Shown here in pieces: positions 1 to 9,100 of a stretch of DNA of 64,000 nt; position 1 is the stretch's first letter, and each line of letters opens with the position of its first letter. A program made the position numbers and the translations under genes. Source of the DNA: Nostoc sp. KVJ3 (GTDB taxonomy: Bacteria; Cyanobacteriota; Cyanobacteriia; Cyanobacteriales; Nostocaceae); assembly GCF_026127265.1 (NCBI RefSeq), contig NZ_WWFG01000013.1, positions 11,710 through 75,709 of the forward strand. The letters run 5' to 3'. Below the pieces are notes generated by a model. It searched no databases and was not told the DNA's origin. It worked only from the letters and a program-made list of their open reading frames with translations.

Positions 1-1
1 T

Positions 2-1873
2 AAAGCTGTAAAAAAGGCTGAAGCTGAATTAAATCAAAAAATTCAGATATTGACGAGAGCTAATAATGAACTGTCTCAATCTTCTCCTGGTGGTACAAGA
101 TTAGAGCAACTTAATCAAGTGACACCACTACTAATTAAATGGCAAGAAATCCAAAAGCAAGTTGAAAGCGATCGCACGAAGTTACAACAAATTACTCAAG
201 AGTTAGACACTGCTGAGTTTAATTATCAATCTGTTATTTTAAACTTCCAAAAATCTGAAGCAGAATGCAATCAATCTCGTGTTGCATTAGATACTGCTAG
301 ACAAAAAAATTATGCTGCGGCTTTACGTGCATTGCTGCATACGGGTGATGATTGTCTAGTATGCGGTGGAATTTATCCAGAAGCCCACTTATTACCACAA
401 CTAGAATCTTCAGGCGATATCAAAACACTAGAAAAACGTGATCGCGCTGCTGAACAAAATCGCCAAAAATCTACTGAAGCAAAAACCCAAGCTGAAACCA
501 CAAGAGAACATCTGAAGAAACAACAAACTGAGTATCAAAAAATATTAGCAGAAAAAGAAGCTGAACTTGAAGCAGAGACAGAACAAATTGTTGTCATATT
601 AAATACAGATAAATGGGAAGTTAAGGCACTTGAACAAGAACGCCAATCACTACATAAAAGTAATACTAATTATCAGACCTATTTCATACTTAAAGAAAAA
701 GCAGAGGCGGAAATTAAAGCTAGTGAACTCAATTTGAATTTTGTTAAAACTAAGTTGTTAGATACGCAAACTCAACATCAAGACCTAACAACTGAAATAG
801 ACCACAAAACAACACAAACTCAGGAAATATTAGATACAATTTCCCAGCTTACTGGTAGTGATTCTTATGAGAATTTATTCCAAAAACTAGAAGAAGATAA
901 ACGAGATTTAAAGCATCGCATTCAGCATGAAAATCAGTGCTATCAAACTGCTCGTGATGAATTTCGGCAAGCTCAACAAAGTGATGTAAAGGCAAAAGAA
1001 GACTTTGATTCAGCTTCTGCTGAAAAGGAACGTCTAGAAGCTGAATGGCATACTAGTTTACTATCTGCAAACTTTACAGAGCAAATATTTCAGCAATCTA
1101 AAGTACCCCCAGAACTGCAAAAACAATGGCAGCATAAAATTGATGATTACAACACTAATAAAATTCAGTTAGAAACTAATATTAATCGAGAAACTGACGC
1201 AATTGGTGACAGAACTACAAACGCAGAAATAATTGCCCAGTATGAAAAATCTGTTGCTGATGCTGGAGAACAATATAAACAAGCACAAGATGAATACAAC
1301 GATTTAAAACTTTTGATTGCTAAAGCTGAGGAACAGCGAGAACAAGTAGAGAAATTGCAAGCACAACTATCTACCAAACAACAAGAGCTAGAAATATATC
1401 AAATTTTGTCCAAAGAGTTGAAATCGGATCGCTTTCAAGACTATATTCTCCAGCATTTTGAACGTGAACTAGTAGAACAAGCAACAGTCTTTTTGCTGGA
1501 ACTTACAGAACAGCGATATGCATTGAAATATGAAAATAAAGAATATAGAGTAGAAGATAACTGGAGTTGTGGTGAAACAAGACGAGTCCAAACCCTATCC
1601 GGTGGTGAAACCTTTGCTACTTCTTTATCCCTAGCTTTGGCACTTTCAGAAAAGTTGTCTAGAGGAGCTAAATTAGGTAGTCTGTTTATAGATGAGGGAT
1701 TTGGAACATTAGATGCTGAAACTCTGCAAAGTGTCTCAAGTATCCTACAATCTTTGGGTCAGCAAGAAAAATTAGTTGGCGTGATCACTCACGTTCCCGC
1801 CTTGGGAGAAGAGTTAGGAACGCAAATCAAAGTAGAAAAATTTCCAGAAGGCTCTCGAATTATTATGGCGTAA
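2..1873 (+). CDS. sbcC: SbcC/Rad50-type exonuclease ATPase, 3' part (5' part at the right-hand end of the window)
   Basis: The open frame starts at the window edge, so the gene enters from outside. Its 5' part lies at 56887-58027, because base 1 equals base 58028; the joined, frame-corrected gene would encode about 1004 aa, normal for SbcC. Visible features are long coiled coils, a zinc-hook CxxC (CLVC, near base 355), the ABC signature TLSGGETFATS (near 1590) and Walker B LFIDEGFGTLDAE (near 1685). SbcC is the SMC-like ATPase that partners SbcD to process DNA ends and hairpins. It is the last gene of a nurA-herA-sbcD-sbcC operon and is followed by the partition locus. Identity is firm. A TTG at base 50 is not the real start. 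Confidence 0.95.
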   Translation, partial: KAVKKAEAELNQKIQILTRANNELSQSSPGGTRLEQLNQVTPLLIKWQEIQKQVESDRTKLQQITQELDTAEFNYQSVILNFQKSEAECNQSRVALDTARQKNYAAALRALLHTGDDCLVCGGIYPEAHLLPQLESSGDIKTLEKRDRAAEQNRQKSTEAKTQAETTREHLKKQQTEYQKILAEKEAELEAETEQIVVILNTDKWEVKALEQERQSLHKSNTNYQTYFILKEKAEAEIKASELNLNFVKTKLLDTQTQHQDLTTEIDHKTTQTQEILDTISQLTGSDSYENLFQKLEEDKRDLKHRIQHENQCYQTARDEFRQAQQSDVKAKEDFDSASAEKERLEAEWHTSLLSANFTEQIFQQSKVPPELQKQWQHKIDDYNTNKIQLETNINRETDAIGDRTTNAEIIAQYEKSVADAGEQYKQAQDEYNDLKLLIAKAEEQREQVEKLQAQLSTKQQELEIYQILSKELKSDRFQDYILQHFERELVEQATVFLLELTEQRYALKYENKEYRVEDNWSCGETRRVQTLSGGETFATSLSLALALSEKLSRGAKLGSLFIDEGFGTLDAETLQSVSSILQSLGQQEKLVGVITHVPALGEELGTQIKVEKFPEGSRIIMA

Positions 1874-1989
1874 ACTTCAGTTTCAAGCATCGGTAAAAAT
1901 CTACGTTATGAGATCGCTTCTCCTGTCCAAAACTACCTTGCTAGTCTTCGGTACTTAAAGCCACCAATACACCTTGGTATCCAGAAGTC

Positions 1990-2060
1990 AAGATATCTAG
2001 ATTTATAGATATCTTGATATTTAGGTATTTTTTTATATTGATATCTAAATATCTAGAGGT
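1990..2060. promoter_or_regulatory. GATATCTAGA-type repeat array upstream of parA (candidate centromere/operator)
   Basis: Within about 70 bp there are five close variants of GATATYTWGR: GATATCTAGA, GATATCTTGA, GATATTTAGG, GATATCTAAA and AATATCTAGA. Several are nearly palindromic and they sit in very AT-rich DNA directly before parA. Plasmid partition operons usually have a centromere and autoregulatory operator here. Binding by the small protein at 2868-3266 is inferred. Related motifs recur inside that gene. Confidence 0.6.
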
Positions 2061-2110
2061 TTAGAGTTAATATATGTATGCTTGGCTATATCGAATTGGG
2101 GGTTTAACCC

Positions 2111-2875
2111 ATGCGAACCTGCTCATGCATCTCACTCTCCGGTGGTCAGGGGAAAACAACCACTATCTTCTTTACCTCACTGCTACTAGCACGACTTGGC
2201 TTACGAGTGTTGACTATAGACGCAGATCCACAAGCAAATCTGACTTTTTATTTAAATCACGAGGTAGACCCAAACCAGCCCAGCTTATTTGAAGTGCTAA
2301 CTGGGCAAGTGACAACAGAAGATGGTATTTACCCTACCACCCATGAAAATCTATTTCTTATCCCAGCGGATAGGGGACTGTTTAAGGTTTCAGATTTCCT
2401 CAGTAGCAGTGGTACGGGAGCATTTATCCTCAAACTACGCCTCAAATCTGTAGCCAATATCTTTGATTATGTCCTGATTGACGTGCAACCATCGCGCTCC
2501 CAACTGTGCCTAACAGCAGTGGGAACGTCTGATTATGTCATCATCCCCGTCGAAGCCAACGTTAAGGGAACCAACAGCTTAATTGATACCCTGAGCTTCT
2601 TAACAGAACAAGCCAACTTAATGGCATTTACAGGGAGAGTATTAGGGATAGTTCCTTTTCGAGATCGCTGGGTAGGAAACACCCAAACCTTAGAAGGTAG
2701 GCAAAATATTGAAGCGATGCGAGAGTTTGCTCTCGACATCCCAATTTTACCTTCTATCCGCGAGTCGGAGAAGTTTAAGAGTGCAATCCGACAAGGCAAG
2801 CTGTTGTCAGACCTGGGGCAATCCGACCTGCAATATCCGTTTGAGCAAATTATTGAGGCGTTAACTCATGAGTGA
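2111..2875 (+). CDS. parA: ParA-family partition ATPase
   Basis: 254 aa. The N-terminal P-loop is SGGQGKTTT, followed by the A' motif TIDADPQANLT and the Walker B-like region VLIDVQPSRSQ, all typical of ParA/MinD ATPases that segregate low-copy plasmids over the nucleoid. The residue that should be the deviant-Walker signature lysine (KGG) is a serine here. The start is ATG at 2111, with a GGGGG stretch 11-15 bp upstream. The gene overlaps the next one by 8 bp and lies downstream of the GATATCTAGA array, the usual parS-parA-parB layout. Family assignment is secure; a partition role is inferred from context. Confidence 0.9.
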   Translation: MRTCSCISLSGGQGKTTTIFFTSLLLARLGLRVLTIDADPQANLTFYLNHEVDPNQPSLFEVLTGQVTTEDGIYPTTHENLFLIPADRGLFKVSDFLSSSGTGAFILKLRLKSVANIFDYVLIDVQPSRSQLCLTAVGTSDYVIIPVEANVKGTNSLIDTLSFLTEQANLMAFTGRVLGIVPFRDRWVGNTQTLEGRQNIEAMREFALDIPILPSIRESEKFKSAIRQGKLLSDLGQSDLQYPFEQIIEALTHE

Positions 2876-3266
2876 TGCACTAGAGCGATTGAAGCAGCGG
2901 AGCCGTCCTTCTGTCAAAAGTCGAGATACTTCGCTAGATTCTGGAAGTCCAGATACCTCGATATCTAGGAACCAAGAAAGTGCGATACCTGAAATAACAG
3001 AAAATCAGGCTAATGTATCTAAACAGCCGTTGCAAACAAAGCAAAGTACGCTGCGGTTGGAGCAGGGAGTAAGCTCACGCCTACAAGAGGTGTGTCGGGA
3101 GAACGGCATTTGTCGAGAGGTTCTGATTGAAGCCATGTTTGAGTATTGTGAGGCAAATCCAGAATTTCTCAGTGCAGTGTTATCTGAAGCGATAACGAAG
3201 AATGATTACAGGCAACAAGTAGCAAATATGCGACGGGCGAAGTCGATGATGCAAAAGTTCTCTTAG
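2868..3266 (+). CDS. Small partition partner protein, probable ribbon-helix-helix DNA-binding protein
   Basis: 132 aa, overlapping the parA stop (ATGAGTGA junction). The first 55 residues are polar and probably disordered. The C-terminal half begins with a strand-like segment (STLRLEQGVSSRLQEVC) followed by two helices (ENGICREVLIEAMFEYCE), the spacing of a ribbon-helix-helix dimer. In small partition systems such a protein binds the centromere and represses the operon. No ParB HTH or CTPase domain is visible, so it is not a canonical ParB. The disordered N-terminal coding region contains GATAC/GATATC motifs related to the upstream array. Confidence 0.7.
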   Translation: MSDALERLKQRSRPSVKSRDTSLDSGSPDTSISRNQESAIPEITENQANVSKQPLQTKQSTLRLEQGVSSRLQEVCRENGICREVLIEAMFEYCEANPEFLSAVLSEAITKNDYRQQVANMRRAKSMMQKFS

Positions 3267-3346
3267 CGCATTCTTATGAATTGCCATCAAGCTTTGAGTA
3301 ATAATCGATGCTGTTGGCATTAGCTTGATTTGTAATTTGTAATTTA

Positions 3347-3841
3347 ATGGATATTAACCAACAAAAAGAACAATTTAGCATCACCTATATTAGAGCCATC
3401 GCCGCCGTTGCAGGTTATTCTTTATATAGACCAGAAGTCGATAACGACAGCGTAGATTTAGGTATAGTCAGCAGGGGCGGTACAGGTAAAATTCTTTCCC
3501 CTAGACTAGAACTACAAGTAAAATGTACATCCAGAGATATTCTGGATGAAAACTATATTAAATATCCCCTCAATCTCAAAAACTATAATGATTTAAAAAT
3601 CAATGCCCTTGTCCCTCGGATTTTAGTAGTCGTTTTAGTTCCAGAAAAGATAACAGACTGGTTAAAGCAAACCGAAGATGAACTTTGTATTAGACATTGT
3701 GGTTACTGGGTATCCTTGCGCGAAATGCCAGACACCGAAAATACAACCAATGTTACTATTGAAATACCCCGTAGTAATCAGTTGACACCCCTATCACTCC
3801 AATCCATCATTCAACGCATTAGTTTTGGAGATTTACCATGA
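3347..3841 (+). CDS. DUF4365-type protein, predicted PD-(D/E)xK nuclease fold
   Basis: 164 aa. The N-terminus (EQFSITYIRAIAAVAGYSL) and the spacing of SVDLGIVSRGG and LELQVKCTSRD match the DUF4365 pattern. The D followed by E-x-Q-x-K resembles the active-site arrangement of restriction-endonuclease-like folds. Members are often found in accessory or defence regions, but their substrate is unknown. The ATG at 3347 follows a roughly 80-bp gap after the partition gene. The stop overlaps the next start (ATGA), so the two are probably translationally coupled. Confidence 0.7.
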   Translation: MDINQQKEQFSITYIRAIAAVAGYSLYRPEVDNDSVDLGIVSRGGTGKILSPRLELQVKCTSRDILDENYIKYPLNLKNYNDLKINALVPRILVVVLVPEKITDWLKQTEDELCIRHCGYWVSLREMPDTENTTNVTIEIPRSNQLTPLSLQSIIQRISFGDLP

Positions 3842-4380
3842 AAGTTACTATCAAAGATAGTGAAAGACTCAAAACTGTTAACCCTGATGTTATCCAGGCG
3901 CACTTGCAAGCAACAGGTTGGCATGAAACCGGGCGTATTTATAATGATGCTGGGGCAATTTGGCGATTAAAAAAATCTGACGCTCCTGAATATGAAATAT
4001 TGCTACCTCTCCAACATAGTTTAGGAGATTATGCTGAAAGAATCAGCGATATATTAAAAACATTAGAGACAGTAGAAAATCGTGACCAAGTTGAGATATT
4101 AAGCGAATTTATTACCAATTATTCCAATTTCACTGTGCAAGGCGTAATTATGCAAATTGCCACTCCATCAATTGATTCTCTGAGTGGAGAAATTACTTTA
4201 CTAGGTGAAGTTTTTGATAAATTACGAGAAATAAAAACCGAACTAGCAGACCATGATTATATCTTAGCCATTAAAGCTTATCAGGAACGTTTACCAATTC
4301 GCTGCACAGGTGATTTAGTAAAAGTTGATAATCATTTTCTACTCGAAAATCCCCACAATTTGCTTCTTAATAATATCTAA
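3838..4380 (+). CDS. Unknown partner of the DUF4365 protein
   Basis: 180 aa, not recognised. It starts inside the stop codon of the DUF4365 gene (ATGA overlap), implying co-translation. The sequence looks soluble and alpha/beta, with no signal peptide or membrane segment; an N-terminal motif GWHETGRIYNDAGAIWRLKKS and a later LREIKTELADHDYILAIKAY helix are the most distinctive parts. An immunity or antitoxin-like role beside a nuclease-like protein is possible, but only by context. It converges with the recombinase gene 30 bp away. Confidence 0.6.
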   Translation: MKVTIKDSERLKTVNPDVIQAHLQATGWHETGRIYNDAGAIWRLKKSDAPEYEILLPLQHSLGDYAERISDILKTLETVENRDQVEILSEFITNYSNFTVQGVIMQIATPSIDSLSGEITLLGEVFDKLREIKTELADHDYILAIKAYQERLPIRCTGDLVKVDNHFLLENPHNLLLNNI

Positions 4381-4410
4381 CTCCAGCAGATCAATATTTT
4401 GAGCTTTTTT

Positions 4411-5403
4411 CTAAATCAATTCTGATATTGAGTCGCTCATCTGCTTTTGTAAACGCTGGCGGTTATCATCATATTTCAAAACCGTCTGCACTTGGGCGTG
4501 TCTGCTGAATCGCTGAGTAGCACGGTAGTTCCCATTGTTCAGATCCAATACTGTAGTAATCGCACTGTGGCGGACACGATGCGGTGACATCTTCTTAGTA
4601 ATTCCGGCTTGCTTGCATAGCCCATCCACCAGTCGCCTGATTGCCTCCCCGGTTAATCTCGCTCCATTCTTGTGGTATGCCAGCACCGTGAAAAGCGCTT
4701 CATTACTACGTTTCTTCTTACTTACCTTTATCCAACCGGAGATTGCGTCGGTGGTTCTTTCCGATAGGTCAAGAACTTCCTTCTGGCTACCCTTGCCTTT
4801 ACCCAGGATTTCAAGAGTTTTTTCCTTGGCGTTAAAGTCACGCACATTCAAATTGACTATCTCCTGACGACGCAAGCCATTATCCCAAAGTAACCGCATA
4901 ATGGCATAATCGCGCTTGCCCTTAAGGGTAATGCGGTCAACTAGCGCTATGACTTGGGCATAGTCCTCGGCTGGAATGCCCATTGTGTCACGGTAGGTTT
5001 CGACCTTTTCACCTTTGACATCATCTAAAGAGAAATTGCACACACCCAGCCGTCGCCCCATCTCAACCATTGACTTGATAGCACTAAGGCGACGATTCAC
5101 TGTAGCTTCAGCCAGCTTTTTCTTGATGAGGTGTGCCTTGTACTTGAGAACCACAGCAACGGCATGACGTTGTTCCAGGTGAAGGAATTCCAAAACCAAA
5201 TCCCGGCTGGGTTCTTTCTTAACGACAAACAGAAAAAAATCTTTCAGGTCTTTCTGGTATTCGCGCTTGGTGTTGGGCGATCGCTTGTCGCCAATCAACT
5301 GCCCTATTACATCGGGGTCATTCTCTAGGGAAAAATCTTCGCCGATCGCTAACGCAAGTGAGTTTTCTAGAACACTAAGATTTTCCGGGTGAATGGGGTT
5401 CAT
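4411..5403 (-). CDS. Tyrosine recombinase (XerC/D-like), probable plasmid resolvase/integrase
   Basis: 330 aa. A SAM-like N-terminal core-binding region (KREYQKDLKDFFLF) precedes the catalytic domain, in which the arginine of NGLRRQEIVNL, the HRVRH box, the later histidine in SRHAQVQ and the nucleophile tyrosine in LKYDDN can all be placed. These enzymes resolve multimers or integrate DNA at short paired sites. A dif-like 28-bp site lies 90 bp upstream of the start, and no prophage genes are nearby, so multimer resolution is the most likely job. ATG start at 5403. Confidence 0.9.
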   Translation of the reverse strand: MNPIHPENLSVLENSLALAIGEDFSLENDPDVIGQLIGDKRSPNTKREYQKDLKDFFLFVVKKEPSRDLVLEFLHLEQRHAVAVVLKYKAHLIKKKLAEATVNRRLSAIKSMVEMGRRLGVCNFSLDDVKGEKVETYRDTMGIPAEDYAQVIALVDRITLKGKRDYAIMRLLWDNGLRRQEIVNLNVRDFNAKEKTLEILGKGKGSQKEVLDLSERTTDAISGWIKVSKKKRSNEALFTVLAYHKNGARLTGEAIRRLVDGLCKQAGITKKMSPHRVRHSAITTVLDLNNGNYRATQRFSRHAQVQTVLKYDDNRQRLQKQMSDSISELI

Positions 5404-5492
5404 GGGTTTGTCAGCAGACCTTAAGGGGGAGCAGCATCGGTTTAATACTCTTGCTACATCTTAGTTGTAAAGAGCGTATTTTTTGCGCTAAG

Positions 5493-5520
5493 TGGTGCGA
5501 AAAGGGCTATTGTCGCACTA
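5493..5520. promoter_or_regulatory. dif-like recombination site (11-6-11 bp)
   Basis: TGGTGCGAAAA (5493-5503) and TTGTCGCACTA (5510-5520) are inverted arms matching at 9 of 11 positions, separated by a 6-bp centre (GGGCTA). This is the geometry of Xer sites, and the left arm shares GGTGCG with bacterial dif arms. It sits between the divergent recombinase gene and the small ORF at 5793. Function is inferred. Confidence 0.5.
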
Positions 5521-5792
5521 TTGCTTGAAGCAGCTGGTGGTGGGGTTTGGGGAGTTATGATCAAAGAATTGACAAATAATTTGCACGATTACTAGAAAAT
5601 TAATTCTTGTCATGTGTAAGCCCTGACTATTTGACTAAGTAATAATGCTCCTGTAGGCACACTTAATTCATCCGCCGATTTATCGGGTGCAAAAAATTGT
5701 ACTGTTTGTAGTTAGACGAGTCTATTCTGGCTGAGATAGACAAAAATATAGACAGCAAGTTAGACGAACGCCTGGGGAGAGTTGAACGGCGG

Positions 5793-6041
5793 TTGCTAGA
5801 ACAATTTAGACAAGATGATATCCAGCAACCGCCAGAAACATTAATGGAAATTAGCCCAGAGACTAGACCAGATGATAGACAAGAAACGACTCCACCAGAT
5901 TATCAGACAATCCGTGATCGCATTCTTAAATCCCTGATCACAGGGCGTGGAAGGATCGCCACGTCAGCACCTCAATATAAAAGCGCGGTCAAGGCGTTAG
6001 ACAGGTTTATCGCTGAAATACAGGGAGACGCAAAAACTTGA
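5793..6041 (+). CDS. Small conserved plasmid ORF with basic C-terminal helix; related remnant at 20067-20299
   Basis: 82 aa from a TTG; the frame is open back to 5712 (coding ...KLDERLGRVERRLLEQF), so the real start may lie upstream at a non-ATG codon. The C-terminal half (DYQTIRDRILKSLITGRGRI...YKSAVKALDRFIAEI) is basic and helical. The same pattern (DERLG; DYEKIRSR; SKAIDAFIREL) recurs in the broken ORF after the helicase block. Function is unknown; a small DNA-binding or regulatory protein is possible. The existence of the family is supported by the two copies, the start is not. Confidence 0.45.
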   Translation: MLEQFRQDDIQQPPETLMEISPETRPDDRQETTPPDYQTIRDRILKSLITGRGRIATSAPQYKSAVKALDRFIAEIQGDAKT

Positions 6042-6072
6042 GTCAGCTAATTGGGGAATATCAAAATAGGTC

Positions 6073-6146
6073 TACCTATTCAGGTGTACCTGTTGACATA
6101 CCGTATATCGATCAATTATATTAGATATACCTATGCAGGACTACCT
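6073..6146 (+). promoter_or_regulatory. Promoter flanked by 19-bp direct repeats upstream of the SNF2 helicase gene
   Basis: TTGACA (6093-6098) is followed by TTATAT at 17 bp (6116-6121) or TATATT at 19 bp (6118-6123). On each side lies a copy of a 19-bp repeat, TACCTATTCAGGTGTACCT (6073-6091) and TACCTATGCAGGACTACCT (6128-6146), with 3 mismatches and a 55-bp period. One copy abuts the -35 and the other lies just after the -10, as expected for a repressor operator pair. Confidence 0.6.
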
Positions 6147-6189
6147 AAAAAGGTATTACTAATTCCACAAAGAAATATAAAAGCTCATC

Positions 6190-9100
6190 ATGTCTTATTA
6201 CTTATTCGAGATTCCTTCCGTCAGTGGTCATCATGTAGATTTAGTTTTCGCAGACCCAGACAATCCAAACGCGCCTGCCTACTCTCACTACGCTTTTACG
6301 ATTGGAACTACTGCTAATCCAAATGAGTTAACACAGCGTCGTGGTATTCCATTTACCAGCTTTCGCGACTGGGAAAAACTGTTCAAAAAATTTCCAGATG
6401 TTGAGCAAATGCTCGATAAAAAAAAGGCATACCTTCCTGGTCAAAGTGTACTTGAGGATGAGGACTTAAATCCAAGATTTCGTATCAATACAGCTATGCG
6501 GCTTGGTGCGTTAGAACTGCTTGCCAACATTTTTTCGGGTCGAATTACTGCTAGCGATAAAGATCCTTTCCCTCATCAGTTGGCGTTGCAACAGTATATG
6601 AATACTCATCAAATGCAAGTACAACGCCTACTCATTGCTGATGAGGTTGGACTTGGAAAAACGATCGAAGTTGGTTTGGTATTACGAGATTTGCTTGTTG
6701 TACAGGGTTATTCCAAGCCACTTCGCTGTCTTTACCTGACAAAAGGTGGGCTTTTAGATGATGTCAGGCTAAAGCTTGCGTCGGTTATTACCGGCGGAGA
6801 TGGTGAAAGTATTGTTCAGGTTGAGAGATCCTTTGTTGATTATGGCGACCGTACTGATGGTATTCATATTGCCAGTATGGATGCAGCAAGACGCTATGTT
6901 AAGACAGCCCAGAAGAAGAAGTTATTTACAGGAGTTAAACCTGAAATTCTAATTATTGATGAAGCACATCACTGTGCAAGCGAAGATAACTTGACTAGCC
7001 CACAGCGTATTGGACTAAAAGCAACGACAAGAGCTTATGAGGCTGCTTATCAAATGATCACTGGAGAGTTTTGGCAGGATTCTGTTCCTCCAAAACTGGT
7101 AATTTTGATGAGTGCTACTCCATTTCGCTCTAAACCTCAATTTGTTAATCTATTGCGTCTTCTCACACATCAAACTTCAGGGATTGAGAACTCATACTCA
7201 CCTAATATCACTAATGAAGAACTCATTCAAGCTTTGGGTTCTGATAACTCATCTGATAACTTACCTACTGCGGTAATTTGGCGACAACAAGATACTGTTC
7301 GTAGCTGGAGTGGGGAGCGTTTATTTCCGAAATTGACGATTGAACGCCCAGACCTCTATACCAGTGATCAATATCTGCAACTAATTAAAGATATTCGGGA
7401 AAAAGTCAAGGAGATTTGCAACACTAATGGTGAAAGGTTTGGTGGATTTGCCATTCGGCAACTGGAAACAAGATTAACTAGCAGCACAATTACTGGCGCA
7501 ATGTGGCTGTTTCGCTGGTGTGTTAGACATCAGGAATGGAAAACTCAAGATGAATATAGACGAGATACATCTGAAAGTACAGAGAATCTTCGTAAGCTTA
7601 TTAAAGGAATTTCTCAAAAGCTTGCTGCCTATGATGAAAGTATTAAATCTGGACACGTAGATGTTTCATTCCCTAGCGATAATTTTACTTTCAAGGCTGG
7701 TAAAATAGGACAACCACATACTCCTAAGAGAAAAAACACGATAACCGATATTTACGATCTCAGTAAAAAGCTCCGTGGAAGTGATGAAGAAGATAGCACT
7801 TTTATTGCTGACAGTAGCGAACTTTTAGAACTAACAGAACTTGCGCTGAAACTTCTCAATTTTGCAGATGCTCACGGTGAAACTGGAGTAGAAAATGCCA
7901 AGCTTACTTGGCTTAAGGATGTGCTTGAGAAGCATCCTGAATCAAAGTTTCTAATTTTTACAGAGAGCCTGCAAACTTGTGAAATTATTATTAAGGCTCT
8001 TCCACGAGACAGTGACAAGTTAACCGGTGATATGAGCCTTGCTCAGAGAGAGGAGGCTGTTGCTCGGCTACGTGGTGTGAGTGTAAAGAGTTCCCCTATA
8101 AGGGTTTTGGTGGCGACTTCAGCCGCAGATGAAGGTTTTGACTTTCAAGTTGCAAACCGCGTCATTCATTGGGATTTAAGTCCAAACCCAGCAGTGCTAA
8201 TGCAACGAAACGGTCGGGTTGCCCGACTAGGACAAATTTCAGATGTCATTGCTTATTACTTAATTATTGCTGGTACGCATGAAGAAAGGAGAGAACGAGC
8301 GTTAGTTGATCGCTTTACCCAACTGGGGATTACAGACGAAAGAATGCGCCTCAAGATTCTTGGTTCCCTCAGCAAGGAAGAGGAAGATCAAATATTTCAG
8401 GATATTGAAGAAGGTGAATTTTCACTAATTGACGATATTCTAAAGCGAGCTGAATCTGACCAAAAAGACATGGAAGAAAAACTAAAAGAGCTTCAAACTC
8501 AAGTTAAACAGCAATGGGTGATTAGCCGACAAGAACTAGCAAAACGCCTAGAAATGTGGATGGAATTAGGTTTGCCCTCTGTCGATCAGAACTATAATTT
8601 AACTTTTAGCACTAATAAATGGAGCCGTCCTGTATTTCAAAATGAAGGTACAGTGATGCAAACTGCTCAGGCTAAGATCGCTGTCATTCAAGACAAAAAA
8701 TTTACGTTTGATCCAGAGTTTAAAGTGTTTAGCCAACAGAAAGAAAATATCTTGCTTGCAGGTCTTTATCCCTGGCATGAGAAGGAATGGGAAGGAGTTG
8801 TGAAGCATCGACCCCTTCATAAGTCTGATCCAATTGGAGACCTTGCATGTTCCCTAGCTCGACAACGCAAAGCAGACTTTACAACAATCTCGGCAAGTCG
8901 GTTTTATAAACAATTTCCTAATCTACGAGACGTTCGCTACGTTCTATTTGTGACTCACCCTCTTCGTGAAGTAGAAAGTAATGTGTCAGCCAATTCATAT
9001 TCTTACCTGACGTTTTATGCCTTCAACAGCGATTTATCTCAGCCCATAGAAGCCAAAGGTGCAATAGCGAAAGACGTTTATAATTTAATCTCTTTATTGG

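Noticed and set aside
2074..2292. Small ORF overlapping the start of parA
   Set aside because: Different frame within a clear ParA coding region and no family; an out-of-frame shadow.
4411..5403. Prophage integrase
   Set aside because: No phage structural, lysis or excision genes on the plasmid; an adjacent dif-like site fits multimer resolution better.
6051..6317. 88-aa ORF across the promoter region
   Set aside because: It runs through the promoter and repeats and out of frame into the SNF2 gene, with no domain.
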